Shown piece by piece: positions 22,865 through 36,200 of a stretch of 64,000 nucleotides of DNA. The translations under genes and the position numbers were made by a program. Positions within the stretch are counted from its first letter, which is position 1; every line of letters begins with the position of its first letter. The notes below the pieces were generated by a model that did no database searches, was not told the DNA's origin, and saw only the letters and a program-made list of their open reading frames with translations. The stretch is from Paraspadella gotoi (taxonomy: Eukaryota > Chaetognatha): NCBI GenBank assembly GCA_051294375.1, contig CM119264.1, forward strand, positions 5,417,197 through 5,481,196, read 5' to 3'.

Positions 22865-23690
22865 AATTGCAAAATGATATTAGAAAGAGAGAGAAAGAGA
22901 TTGGTTAAGATGAGCGGATTAAATTCTTTAAGATAAATTAAACTTTGTCGAGGGCGATTAAATTCCTCTTTCTCTCTCTCTCCTCTCTCTCTCTCTCTAA
23001 TCTCATTCTCTCTCTTCTTCTCCAATACCTCATCCTCCCTCTCTCTCTGCTCTCTCTTGTTCCGTGAGCGTTTTCGCTTCGGCTGACATAAACAGGTGAA
23101 CAGCTAACGAAAAATGAAGATATATTTTTATCCACAATGGCGGAATAATAAAAGAAAGTCATTTAATAGGCGAGCTGAGACATTAAAAGGTCTTGGCATT
23201 CAATGGGAATACTATCACAGATTCACCAACCGCGTTTTCAATTCAATTTTCAAAAACTTTACCATCTCTACCTCCGTAAATCTCTTCTTCATNNNNNNNN
23301 NNNNNNNNNNNNNNNNNNNNNNNNNNNNNNNNNNNNNNNNNNNNNNNNNNNNNNNNNNNNNNNNNNNNNNNNNNNNNNNNNNNNNNNNNNNNNNNNNNNN
23401 NNNNNNNNNNNNNNNNNNNNNNNNNNNNNNNNNNNNNNNNNNNNNNNNNNNNNNNNNNNNNNNNNNNNNNNNNNNNNNNNNNNNNNNNNNNNNNNNNNNN
23501 NNNNNNNNNNNNNNNNNNNNNNNNNNNNNNNNNNNNNNNAATATCATTAAACTCGTTACTTATCTATCAGTTTAAAACTGATTTGTTAAAATCTAACCAT
23601 TATCGCTAATTACACATGCCTCATCCTAACTACAAATAGAATGCTTATTATCGGAAAATGTTTTTTTCTGGAGAAATTGTTCGCCGCTTC
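22865..23690. repeat. Right half of the central palindrome (part C')
   Basis: Reverse-complement counterpart of 21480-22860, shortened and interrupted by a 247-N gap (23293-23539). Near 23680 it joins directly to the reverse complement of part A, whereas in the left arm parts A and C are separated by part B. Confidence 0.75.
23293..23539. other. 247-N assembly gap
   Basis: Unknown bases inside the palindrome's right half. Frames running through it are meaningless. Confidence 0.95.
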
Positions 23691-24300
23691 AAAGGGTTCA
23701 ATGGAGATTATAGACAAGTTAGAAAAAGAATAAAGAAATTAAAGAGAGAGAAGAGTTGCTGTTTCATTGTTCATTTTCAATCTCTTAACAAAAATTTCAG
23801 TTGCTTCCGTCCAAATCAAGAATTTTTATAAAGTTGAGACACATCTTTGATAATACTTTTATTTCAAACGTCTTAAACATCCCATTCGTGTCTAAAGAGT
23901 TTTTCTATACATCAGCATCCCTATTCTAACCCGAAATTTTTTTCGCATTTTCCCCTGCATTCAAATATTCTCTGTTAATAGACCTTCCTTTTCCATCGAC
24001 TTTTTATCTTTCCATCCCTCACCCATCTTCCCTTTTTTAATATCCTCCGTTCTTCCTCCCTAGTTCAGTCATCATCACTCATTCGCGGTAAAACGCATCA
24101 GAAACGACCTGAAAAAGAAAAGAAAGAACAAAGGAAAGGAAAAGAGAAGAAGAAGGACAAGAAAGAGAGGTTCCGGGTCGAAAAGAAGAGATCGCTTGCC
24201 TATTCTCTTCTTTTTCCTCACATTAATGCGTGTTCACCTGCGGCCGGTCTTTCTCTTTATTTCTATTTCTTTCGCGGCGACCTCTCTGGTCTATTCTCTC

Positions 24301-24343
<43 letters not shown>

Positions 24344-24354
24344 TCTCTTCTCTC

Positions 24355-24441
<87 letters not shown>

Positions 24442-27400
24442 TCTCTCTCTCTCTCTCTCTCCCTCTCCCTCTCTCTCTCTCTCTTCTCTCTTCGCCTTTG
24501 AATTTGACGTTTTCGGAGAGATTTTCTAAGACTAGTGTATCAGTGGATTCAGTTTTCAAAAAACGTTCACACAAGTGCCACACATATATATACTTTAATT
24601 TAAAAACCTTTTATTCGATTTTGAAATTCTCAAATTGAGAGGATCCGGTCGATTTTATCTGCTCCTAAATTATGCAAAATTAGCTTACGATCGAATTTGG
24701 TCACGAAACGATGACGCTCTTTATTCGCGTAATTTTAAACGTTTTATTATTTTAATATTAATAAATAATTTGAATTTATTACGTTTTAGAATATATTTTT
24801 AAATATAAATAATTTATGGTATTTATATAATATAAATAAGACAAAATGCAATTAAATGAGATTTGAAATGCTTCTTTTCTTACCAAAAATGAAGAATCAA
24901 AGATTTTTTGCATAAATTAAAAATATTAACTATTATTGCTTGTTAAGTCCTGTATTACATATAATATAATATAATTGTATATAAATTGTATAACATTTCA
25001 TTCGTTGTAAGTCTACTACTTATACGTGCTTTAAAATAGGTAAAATATGTGAAAAACTGAATAACAAAGATTAAATAACCAATTAAAAGTAAAATTTAAA
25101 AAAAAATATTAATACTAATATTAATATTAGTTATTTCAATAATTTAAATATAATGATTAAAAAATTATTTAAAAATTACTGCAAGAAGAATTTAAAATTA
25201 TTTTAAAATATAATGAAATATTTTTCTATATTTTTAAAGAATTTTTGTCAACTAGGTGTCATAGGATGTACCCACGTAGGAATACGTGGAGTACGTGGGC
25301 GGAATACTATGGTGCAATTGTATGTGGCCCAATGCTACATGGGTGCAATTCCTAGGGGCGCAATATTTATGGGTCCAATATTAACGTGCGGCCACAATCA
25401 CTTGTACCACCGTTTATACATTAGAGGATAAGTGAAAAGGATCCATTCAATATCATAATCAATGATTTAAGATATATGTTTGAAATGATCAGAAAGAAAA
25501 TTAAATACGATCTAATTAATATTACTAAATTTTGGAATGCAAATACATAGATTGGAGATTGTAGATTGACGATTGGATCCTTTTTGTGTTGAGCAACATT
25601 GAACCGGGACTCATTTTTTGATATGGCTATAAATACTGTCTCTATTAATTTGTTATTTTAGGATCATAATCAAAACCTATCTTCATTTAGTAAAAGAACA
25701 GAGAATTTTGTGAGAGGGAAAACTTAACTTCCAAGATTTTAAAGAATGCTTTTGTTTTATTAAGTTTTTAATCAAAACATGTCAATAGTTATAAAATAAT
25801 CGAACCTATTGTAGCTGTAATATGATTAGATTCTTGTTAATTCTCAATCAACAAATGAAAAATGAGTAACCAAATTTATGATTAAACGAATATGATTAAT
25901 TGATAAATTTTAATTGTTAACAACACGATGGAAGGCTACAATTTAGTTGAAATGTCCATTTTATGTAAAACATATGTCGTTATTGTTAACCATTAAAAGT
26001 TTATTATTTCGTCTCTAAATAAGACACAAATAAAATAATAATACAAGACTTAAAACTAAAAAAAATCCGAGATAATTTTTTATATTGAAAAGAAAATTTT
26101 GGACTATGGATGCTCGAAACCCTCATTCAATCCTTAATTATTGGCCTCATTAATAGTTTAAAAAGGAACTATAGTACATAGGAAAAAGACTTATGAAATA
26201 ATATAATGTTTAGAAGAGGGGATTAAAATTGTAATCAAATCAATCCGTTTTAAGATTATGTTTATTGTATAATATTGTCATTGTTAAAATTCATCTTTAG
26301 TAAATATATTCATAATGTTATTGTATTATCATTTTTACTAGTATAGATCATATTTATATTATTTCTCTTTAAATATTGTTCAGAACTGAATTTCAGGTAC
26401 AGCAAAACAAAAATAGCGATTAATTTCTAAAATGTTTCTATAAAAAAAACAGAAAAACTATTAAAAATTCACAACATGCAGCTACTAAAACTTATAAAAT
26501 TATTAACATTATGAAATTATTATAAAACATAAGAAATATTTTTTAAATACATATGTATTAAAAACTAAACTCATCGTCGATTTCACAGGGAAGAGAGATG
26601 CTCTTTTTATGAAAAATTCGCGATATCCGCCAGGTTCGCTTAGGTACTCTATTGTCTTTTGGACCTTGCTACCGGTCTTAACATAAAAATACTAAATGGA
26701 CGTATTCGATCTCGGGATCTCTTATTTCGATGCATTTAAACTAAATATGTTTTGTGTACGGAAAATTAGTTTATTATACTTGTGCTGATTAAGTGGCAAA
26801 CGTTTTATGAACTCGATGTACTTATATTATAACTTTTGGGTGATCTCTAGACAGCTTAGCTTGCCTCTGCCACCTTCGATTCCACTATCCCAGCCTCGAG
26901 GTTTAACCTCGCCCTTCTTTAGAAATGAGCTCAGGTTTTTTTTTCCGTGTTAAAGTATTTTTTACTCGCAAATTATTAATTTTACTACCGGTGAGCTGCA
27001 AGTTTATGCGTACGGTTCGGCCGGCTGGGGCGAACAATCCATTTATATTTAAACAATCAATACATGAATTAAATACTCATCTCATCAGTTGCTAGTATTT
27101 TTAAATTAATCACTTTCTATTCATCTACGACAATATCAATTAAGACGACAAACTCCACAAAGTAAAAAAATAAACGTTCCTCTATCATTACATACAACAA
27201 ACAAAAACAACAACACGAACCACAACACAATACCTTTGGCGCGACGAGTGCGTAAGTGGAGAACTTTGTCGGGACTCTGCGGTACGGAAGCGGCCGACTT
27301 GGATTCCGAGTCAGGGGATACTGTGCCGCCAGCAGAAATCTCGGCTCACTCTCACAAATCGCCGACGATTTTCTCTTTCGCGCGACGGAAAATAGCTGGA

Positions 27401-30030
27401 AAGAGAAGAAAATTTTTACGTTTCATATTTGATGTTGAGTGCTTGAGTCAATTGTAATGTCTCAAGAAGAAAATGTTCTGTATCTATTCAATCAACTGAG
27501 AATGATGGCATAGATAACTAGAGGCCAGATCCTAAATAGTTAAATACCTGAAGTATTATCAGTTGTTTTTTTGTAGCGATATCTACGCTCTCTCTGACTA
27601 CACAAATAGAGGTTGTTAGGTTGCAGATTTAGGACTCAAGTTATAATTTATCTCCTAGGAACATTCTAATCGTTGATGCAATTACTTAGTAGTTACTGAA
27701 ATATAGTATTACTTAATACTTTAACTCATAGTCCATAAGATATGGTACTTTTTCATAAGTAGGGAGAATCAATTCAAATAAGATCGAGTGGCACCAAAAA
27801 AGGAGATCGGAAACGGGAAAACTCGCGGTAACCAGGTGATTTGTTTTTATTCAGCATTCTTTTCAACTTGGGTCATCGTGCGCTCTGAGTTTGACGATTG
27901 ACTTGTTACATTCCGGGACATCGGAGAAGAAGAGAAGGAAAAAAAAGATGTCTATGTCCCTAGATTTCAGGTGAGCCATGCGAGGAAAGGCGAGAGTCCA
28001 GAGTAAGGGCGAGGAGTGGTAAGTCTTTCGTGGGCGATAGGTGGACGTGTTGTGATGGGCGGCATTCATGGACTGAAAAAAATGAAGGACACACATCAGG
28101 AAAGTAGCGATAGACAGTCATACTTTGTTTTTTTTTTCATGTTGACAAGTTTGTTAAAAAAAAATTTATTTACCACTGATTAAAGTTGAACCGTGGAAGT
28201 GTTTTGATTAAATGTTTCATTGTTTATCTTAGTGACTGAGCTGTATTGTATTATAATAATGAATCATTTTTCTTTTGTGGATACCAATTTCATACAATTT
28301 ATAATCCTTCTTTGCCGAAAATCCTTTTTTCTTGTCGAGTAGTATGGTCATGTCACGGGCCGATTAACATTGCCCATTAGTCATTTTCTGGGACAGATGC
28401 CTATATTTTCCTTGTCCCTTTTCATCAACTCGCTCATCCTTCGAAACTTCCCTCTTCCCTAACTATTCACTTAGCGTTACCCACCCCCAACCATACTACC
28501 CACCCCCCACCCCACCCCTCACCTTCGTCGACGCATGCGGAATGGAAATTTTTGGCGGAAAAGAATCGATGTGAACTATTAGGTGTGAGTCTGAAGCGGA
28601 AACACGAGAGTCCCGTCTGGAGTGAGAAATCGATTTCAGATCTTTTTTTTGTGGGAGGAAAAGAGCTTTTTTTCCTCTTAAAAAGTCGCTGGTAAGTGAT
28701 TAATATATTTACTCTCTCTCTCTCTCTCTCTCTCTCCTCTTCTCATCTCTCTCTCATCTCTCTTCTCTATCTCTACTCTCTTCTCTCCTCTCTCTCTCTC
28801 GTCAATCGTCTCACCACGTCAATATCTTTTTCCCATTGCGAAGTCCGTTATCGATTATCACTTAAAGTCAAGTTTGTGAGGTTTTAATTTCATTACCGAC
28901 GGTAGATTTGGAAACTGGTAAAAGCAAAAGATACAAATCATTCACGGTGTTTAAGTATTTCCTATCGTATATGTACAATTTGCCAGGTAGTAGGTAAAAA
29001 AAGCAATCGATGAATCACTCGGATCAAAGACTGGAAATTACTAATACTATATCTATTTTTCCTCAATGTACCAATTATACCCCACTAACTCCCCCCCACG
29101 TAACCCAAAACTCACGTTGGAATCGTTGAGCGTTATCACGCGTTCGTACGCTTCTTCCTGTCGCGGTTTCGTCGCCGATTCCTATTTCGTGTTTTGTTTT
29201 TTTGTTCACTATTGTTTTGTTTTTCTTGGGGGGAGTAGGATGTCTATTAGAGGTCAGATTCGCCGACGTGGATTGCACCTTGGGTCAATTCCGGCCGAGT
29301 TGCGTGCGAATCACGGACGGTATTCGCCATGCAAAGCGTGGCGAATCGTTGGAATTATTTTTCGAGGCAGAGTAAGTTTGGTTTGTCGGTGAAGACAGTG
29401 GACAGCGTAATAGATCGGTTAAATGTTCCTGCGTAGAAAAAAGAAAAGAAAATCGATTAATCAGTGTTTTATAATTACGTTCCGTCGGTTCGTTGTTGTT
29501 GTGAGTCGTTATCGTTTTTTATGTGGTTGTGGTTTCCTCTTCATGTGTTTGATCAATCAGTTGTTTCGCTCAATGCGATTACTAGCAACTTGTCTAAGAT
29601 TTGACAACGGATTTTTGTCTTCACCAAAAAAAAAAAAAATATGGCACGTGGAACTACAATTCACAAAGTTTGATAATAATTTTACGTCTCTCGCAATTTG
29701 AAACGCAACTCTTTCGACGACCGAGATATGTGAAACTACGTTTCAATGCAAGCCCAATCCCCAATGCTTCACATGCTTCCTAATGCCTCTTCCTCTCTGT
29801 CCCCGTGTCACATTCAGCTTAATGGAGAATTTTCTTTTCGTCAAATCCCCTCGCATCAATCAATACCTTCGACGCCCCTAAGCGAACTCGCCGACTGTTG
29901 CCGACTTTGGCGACTCTGCTGATCAATGTTGATGTTACTCATTCGATTGAACGTACATTTATCTGATCGTCGCATATCTGTGTCATGAGGGAGATAAGGG
30001 AGAGTAGGAGAGAGAGAGAGAGAGAGAGGA
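23690..30030. repeat. Inverted duplication, right arm copy of part A
   Basis: Reverse-complement of 14640-18850, with a private 2.3-kb insertion (24532-26848) and many small indels. Its copies of the exons at 16706 and 17326 lie near 27880-27990 and 27235-27395 and are frame-broken. No independent gene is supported here. Confidence 0.8.
24532..26848. mobile_element. 2.3-kb AT-rich insertion present only in the right arm
   Basis: In the left arm the sequence reads, reverse-complemented, GAGATTTCTAAGACAGCTTAGC without a break. In the right arm it is split after CTAAGAC and resumes at CTAGACAGCTTAGC. The repeated CTAAGAC/CTAGAC could be a target-site duplication. The insert is AT-rich with no terminal inverted repeat that I can see and no transposase or reverse transcriptase frame. 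A more GC-rich island with GTACCCACG/CGTGGAGTACGTGGG lies at about 25255-25430. The mobile-element call is inference from presence and absence between arms. Confidence 0.4.
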
Positions 30031-31782
30031 CGAAGAGAGAGAGATGAGAGAGAGAGGAGAGAGAGGAGATCTCTCTCCTTTTTTTTCTACTCATTTGCTT
30101 CCCCCGATCGTCGGTCTCGGTCGGTAGCGAAGCAGGCTGGCGCAGGGCCCGGGCCGGCCGGGCCGGGCAGGGCGNNNNNNNNNNNNNNNNNNNNNNNNNG
30201 CCCCCGCCGCGAAGCCCATTACTTTAAATGCTTGGTTATTTAGTGCATAACAAGTGAATGAAGAAATGATGAAGTCTGAGTCACTCCGTTTATCGTTCCC
30301 GCGAGGAAAATCAAAATAATGTCGTTTCTCATTCGCCCCGAGGAGAAAGGAGGGGCGAGGGGAAAAGGGGAGGGAAAAAAAAGGAAATGAAAGGGAAAAA
30401 AAGTAAGGAAAGGGTGAATGGGTGGAGGAGGGGGAACGAGCCGATTGTCGGGACCCATCGTCGTGAAAAGAAGTGAAATTTCTCTGGGATGATTCGAAGG
30501 AATTATCTCGAAATTAGTTTTCGAACGAGATTCCGGGACGAGGTTTTTTTTTCTCCGGCGACTGAGAGTAGTTTAGTTGATTTTGAGATGTTTGGGTTTT
30601 GACTCAACTGTGTCGACTTTTGTTTAAGTCTTTGATTGAAGCGCTGAGTGGATGCTAGAGTGTTTGAAAGTAGCTGCATATCAGACACTTGGACGTCCGT
30701 ACTGCCGAATTGCTGTGTTAATTGTACTATATCAGTCCACTCTGTATGATATATGGTGACTGCTGATAAAGATAAAGAAAAATATTGTCATTTAAATCTC
30801 ATCTATCTAACTTACCATGAATATAGATCTCGCAATGTTGTAAACAGTACAATGATGTTGGGACAACCAGCTGAATTGGCTAGTCTAGTCGGATTGCGCA
30901 GTCGATTTGCTCTGGCTCCGGAATCGATTTGGATTTTTAACGGCAGCGCAGTTAGACGTCGCTCTTGCGCCAATAAGATGCTCGTCTGCAAACCTTTTTT
31001 CCATCGAGGTCTTGCGCAATGAATCTCTGCACAATCAAATGTATGTTTTAAAGCAACATTATCCTAATTACTTTTTAACATGTTTTGGTTTTCCATTATT
31101 TATTTATTTTTTTTAACTTTAATAAGCAGCGGACTTCTGTGCATTTCTGAATCTATCCAATTCAATTTAGTTCTAAAATTTTCTAATCCCTAATCAATAG
31201 AGTGATGTGAAAATGATAAAATAATAGAAAATTAAAATTTAGCATATAAAACATTTTAACCTACTTAATGACATAATTTTGAAAATAGTTTATATTTTTT
31301 TTACTACTATGCCCAAGTAAACACAATCGCAAAAGAAGGAAATTCGCTATTTTTTTATAACTTTTTACTAGGAATCTGAATCTGTTCTCAATAAATTAAT
31401 AAAACATTTTGAAATTTTTACATTATATAAGGGTAGTTACTATATACAAAATAAGCTGATGGGCTATAAATATTAATTGTAAAAAAAAAATAACATCGAT
31501 GTAGTATTCACTAATATGAGTAGTATTCAAGAATATAACTTCTAAATTTTGATTCCAAACTTTCGACTCACCTACTGATCAATCCGGTCAGCTCGCCAAT
31601 TGCTAAAACATTTCGTTAAAAAACAGCTACAAATTAGGGCTGACGTCGAGCAGATTTTTTTGGGGTCGAATTAGTCTCACTAAAAGTCCGGAGACTTCAA
31701 CCATAAGGTTGACATCCATTTCCCTTTCCTCGCATCCGTTTCTTCTCCCTATTTTTTCCGGTCGTTTCCTATGGGGCTTATT

Positions 31783-31823
<41 letters not shown>

Positions 31824-32133
31824 ATCTCTCTCCCCGTTCTCCGGCGTCAATGTTACTCTGATGAGAACTCAATTAAATGTTTATGGTTTTTTCCCCTTCG
31901 AAGTGTTGTTTCCCGGTCGCTGTCGCGGTTGCAGCTTTTGTCTAACGGTGCGGCTGCTACGCGCAATTGCAGCTGTTTCTGCTGTTTTTTTTCGTTTTTT
32001 TGTTTTGTTTTTTAGTTAGCTTTTGCCCGCTACACTTGGAAGAAGTGAGAAAAAGTTACCGCAGACGCTTACTAATTACCAAATTAATAACTGCAGCTGT
32101 CGTAATTTTAGGCTGCATTTCGTGTAGCAGCTG
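30030..32133. repeat. Inverted duplication, right arm copy of part B
   Basis: Reverse-complement of 18921-21250, ending exactly at AGCAGCT (32133). It sits outside the copy of part A, although a simple inversion of A-B-C would place it inside. A 25-N gap lies at 30175-30199 within a GGCCGG-rich stretch. Confidence 0.8.
30175..30199. other. 25-N gap
   Basis: Exactly 25 Ns in the right-arm copy of part B. Confidence 0.95.
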
Positions 32134-33249
32134 TTATTTTTTTCTTGCAGCCCTTTCTTCGCGTCACGTTCCGGCTTCGGCCACGGAGCGTCGGAGCCGA
32201 GGCGGCGAGGGAGAGAAAACTTCCCACGCAAACTCATTTGCATATTTGCCCCATTTTTTATCACCCGCAAATCGTCAATAATTCATGGGGGAGGCTTATG
32301 GCCCGCGGAGGATTTCGACTGGAGACGAGAGACGCATCCCTCCTTTTTTCTAGTCACGAGGCGTTCAAGTTATTTTTTTAAGACGCGCTCGTCGATCGGT
32401 TCGGTCAGAACTTCTATAACGTTTCTTTCGTCGGTCTGTCAGTAATCGTCCGCTTTTTAAAGCCGAAGTGGTTTATTTTCTACGCGCGGAAAAAATGGCT
32501 TTAAAGTTTAGTGATGATTGAACTTTCGAGGGAAAACGTTTTTAGTTTGTTTCTCATACGTTGGACTACTTTTTGATTTTCGGCGGCTTTCAGAAAATTT
32601 AACAAATTATAAATGCATAATAAACAAAAACGTTTTTACTCCTCACTACTTCTCGTTCTGTTCTTTCCGAGTTTGATACGGTTTTATTTTCTGTTTGCTA
32701 TTCAAACAAGAACAGAACAAATCTTTTTCCCACCGATATCTAAATATCGTAATTCTACCCTATTTCGCAAATATTTTTGCACCGTTTTTTTGTCTATTAG
32801 ATTTGATTTATTGTATTATGTTATCTGAATAAATCTTGATCTCATCATTTTCTCTTCTGTCTGTGTCATGCGCCATCTGACAACTTTACTCTTATTGTTA
32901 TATATTTATATACGTAATTTATGGAACGTTATCAAAAGATTTATTTCTGGGAATTCTTTTTAAGCTTGTACAGGTCAAGAGGAACCTTGAGACTCACCGC
33001 ATTGCATGACGGCAGTAACACGTGTTTTAATAAGGATATAATAAATCTATATAACAACGAAGTTCGAAACGCCAAAAGTCCGAAAGAACGACCAATTACA
33101 TTTTCGTATACTATCATAAACAATTCAAATCAAGTTGACGCAAAGAATACTGGCAAAACTTACCATTAAAAAAGCTGAGAGCCCCCAAATGCATCGTAAT
33201 CAATTAAAACGTTTTTTTTTTGTCTTTTTTAATTCTTTGCCGCTCTAAA
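32134..33249. promoter_or_regulatory. Upstream region of the lectin/SRCR gene
   Basis: No exon is supported. The first 300 bases are CpG-rich and could be a promoter-type region. The remainder is AT-rich. The start codon of the downstream gene is at 33250. No specific promoter element could be assigned. Confidence 0.3.
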
Positions 33250-36200
33250 ATGAATAGAAGAGACGGAATCAGAATGACGCAAATGGCGCCATATTCCATG
33301 GCATCGTCAACCGCTTCGGCAACGTCGCCAGTTGAGTCGATCGCCGACTTGGAATCGGTCTACTTTACGCCACAAGAACCAATCTCGAGTCAGAAAAAAA
33401 GCGATAAAAGATTAAAGAAAAACTCGGGAAAAGGTAATCAATCAGACAGAGGTGATAATTTGCATAATTTAAATTAGAATTTAGTAGATTTGAGAGTGAG
33501 ATTAAATGAAATAAGAATCTCGTTTCAATGGAGACTGCTTGTATCTGTGGATAAGGAGCTTAGTGAGCTGAAGAGTCCTCTGCGCAACTTCTTTAATACT
33601 CTCCAGCAGCAATAGAACGGGTCCTGGGCTTGGAACCAGGCCTGAGGTCCCCAAGGCGGTTTACGGGCATCCTCATACTTCCCGCAGGGTAGGTACCTAA
33701 TGGTCATGAGCTTATGGTTTTACTCAATGAGCCACTGGGTCACGAATGAATATTGAATGGTGTGGTGTTCCATAACGTGCTGATATTGAGGCTTTGGACC
33801 ATCCTTCCATGGGCTTGTTTAATCTGACTATGTCATGCTTGCCTGTGTACTGCAGTGTGTAGCTTTAAACAAAATAAGGATCGATTATTTGTATTCATTA
33901 TTCATAATTATTGGCTAAATCAATAATAGGTAGTGAATCAGAGAATGGAGAGAGCATAGGGCGCATGAAGCGGTTTTAGTTAACAGCCACCGGATCCCAG
34001 CCAGGAGCATCAGCAATTTCAGCATGAATTCTCAGTTTCGAAAGGATTGTCTAAAAAACAATTGCTTTAAAAGCAATTGTCTATAAAGCTATTGTCTAAA
34101 AGGTAATTGTCTAAAAAGCAGGAATGTTCCATTTGAGCGGGGCGCAAATTCACAAGGCCTTTGGAGTTGTAATGTGATTGATTTACGGGTGGGGTTCCCA
34201 TATATTGCAGTTTTTAGGGGAAACGCATGTAGTTAGAGGGCGCCTTGAGAGTCAAGAGCTTCCTCCATTAATAAATAATTTTAAACTATTTTAAACACAA
34301 TTGTCTCTTTTTTTTTTTCCTTTAAGGGATGGCTTGGAATAACGTCTTCCAAGCTTCTATTTTAATTCTGGGCCTCACTGTAGTAGTTCTACTGTCTATA
34401 AATCTTCATATAAACATGAACTGGCAAAGAAAACACTCTGACACACAGTTGACAAAAGCGCCTTTTGAAAGGTTTAAAGAAGAATCAGTTTCTAAAGTTT
34501 CTAAAAGAAACATCTTCTAAAAGTCTCTTCGGGCAACGATCACAATATCCAATCATGATATCCTCAACAGCGGGGAAGGTGGGATAAGACATAATCTANN
34601 NNNNNNNNNNNNNNNNNNNNNNNNNNNNNNNNNNNNNNNNNNNNNNNNNNNNNNNNNNNNNNNNNNNNNNNNNNNNNNNNNNNNNNNNNNNNNNNNNNNN
34701 NNNNNNNNNNNNNNNNNNNNNNNNNNNNNNNNNNNNNNNNNNNNNNNNNNNNNNNNNNNNNNNNNNNNNNNNNNNNNNNNNNNNNNNNNNNNNNNNNNNN
34801 NNNNNNNNNNNNNNNNNNNNNNNNNNNNNNNNNNNNNNNNNNNNNNNNNNNNNNNNNNNNNNNNNNNNNNNNNNNNNNNNNNNNNNNNNNNNNNNNNNNN
34901 NNNNNNNNNNNNNNNNNNNNNNNNNNNNNNNNNNNNNNNNNNNNNNNNNNNNNNNNNNNNNNNNNNNNNNNNNNNNNNNNNNNNNNNNNNNNNNNNNNNN
35001 NNNNNNNNNNNNNNNNNNNNNNNNNNNNNNNNNNNNNNNNNNNNNNNNNNNNNNNNNNNNNNNNNNNNNNNNNNNNNNNNNNNNNNNNNNNNNNNNNNNN
35101 NNNNNNNNNNNNNNNNNNNNCTGGCAAAGAAAACACTCTGACACACAGTTGACAAAAGCTCTTGAAAGGTTTAAAGAAGAATCAGTTTCTAAAGTTTCTA
35201 AAGAAACATCTTCTAAAGTCTCTTCGGGCAACGATCACAATATCCAATATGATATCCTCAGAGAACTGAAATATATCTCGTCTTTGCTCAACACGGAAGG
35301 TGGGATAAGACATAAATCTACTTTGGCCCCGAACAAACAGGATGAGGAAACCAAGAGCACAAGCGAAATCCTTTCTAACGCCACCTTGGTCACTTTGCAA
35401 GACTTTGTTGAATCATTAAAATCTGAAAGATTTGAAGATTTGAAGGAAGAGTTGAAGGAAGTAAGATCAACGCAAACTAATTCCTCGTCAGTTCAAAGGG
35501 AATCACGATCTTCTTCAATAGAATCGTCATTAATTCTAAAAAAGGCGATTGAAGTATTTAAGAAAGTTTTGACACAAAGTAAGTCAAATTTGTGCAATTC
35601 CACAATGATACAGAATGAAATTTTTCAAGTCCAACTCGCTTTGCTAAAATCAAGGTTGAATTGTCCAAATTTTACTTTTGATAACGTCAAATCCCAATTT
35701 GTTCAATCCAAAGAAAAGTCAATGTTTGAGACTTCAAACAGCACGGTGTTGGAAATCAAGGCAGCGGTGCTGGAAATGATGGACAACCTTTCTTACATTT
35801 CCTCAACATCCAAGGAAACACAGGATGTTCTTTCAGAATCCACAAGTTTGATACGGGAATTAAAATTGACGTTGTCCAATCTCTCATCTACCTTGAGCGA
35901 ATCAAGAATTAAATTTGAAACCAGAGATCCTCCAAAAACTGGCAATGATTTTGTTGACTATTCTTTCCATTACTCCTTCATCAACAAATCCCTGCAATTC
36001 CTCGTTTCAAAGACGGATGCCATCTCCGCAACTCTTGACTCAGTGTACCAAAGATCAGCTCGCCACGACTATCGGAGCCCGAGATTTGTCTGCCCGGACG
36101 GCCGCCGCAAGGACTACGATGCCGTTGGTCCACCGGGATCCTGGAACAAGTGTTATTTTTATAAAAAGGAGCCGCCGATGACTCAAACTGCCGCGAATGA

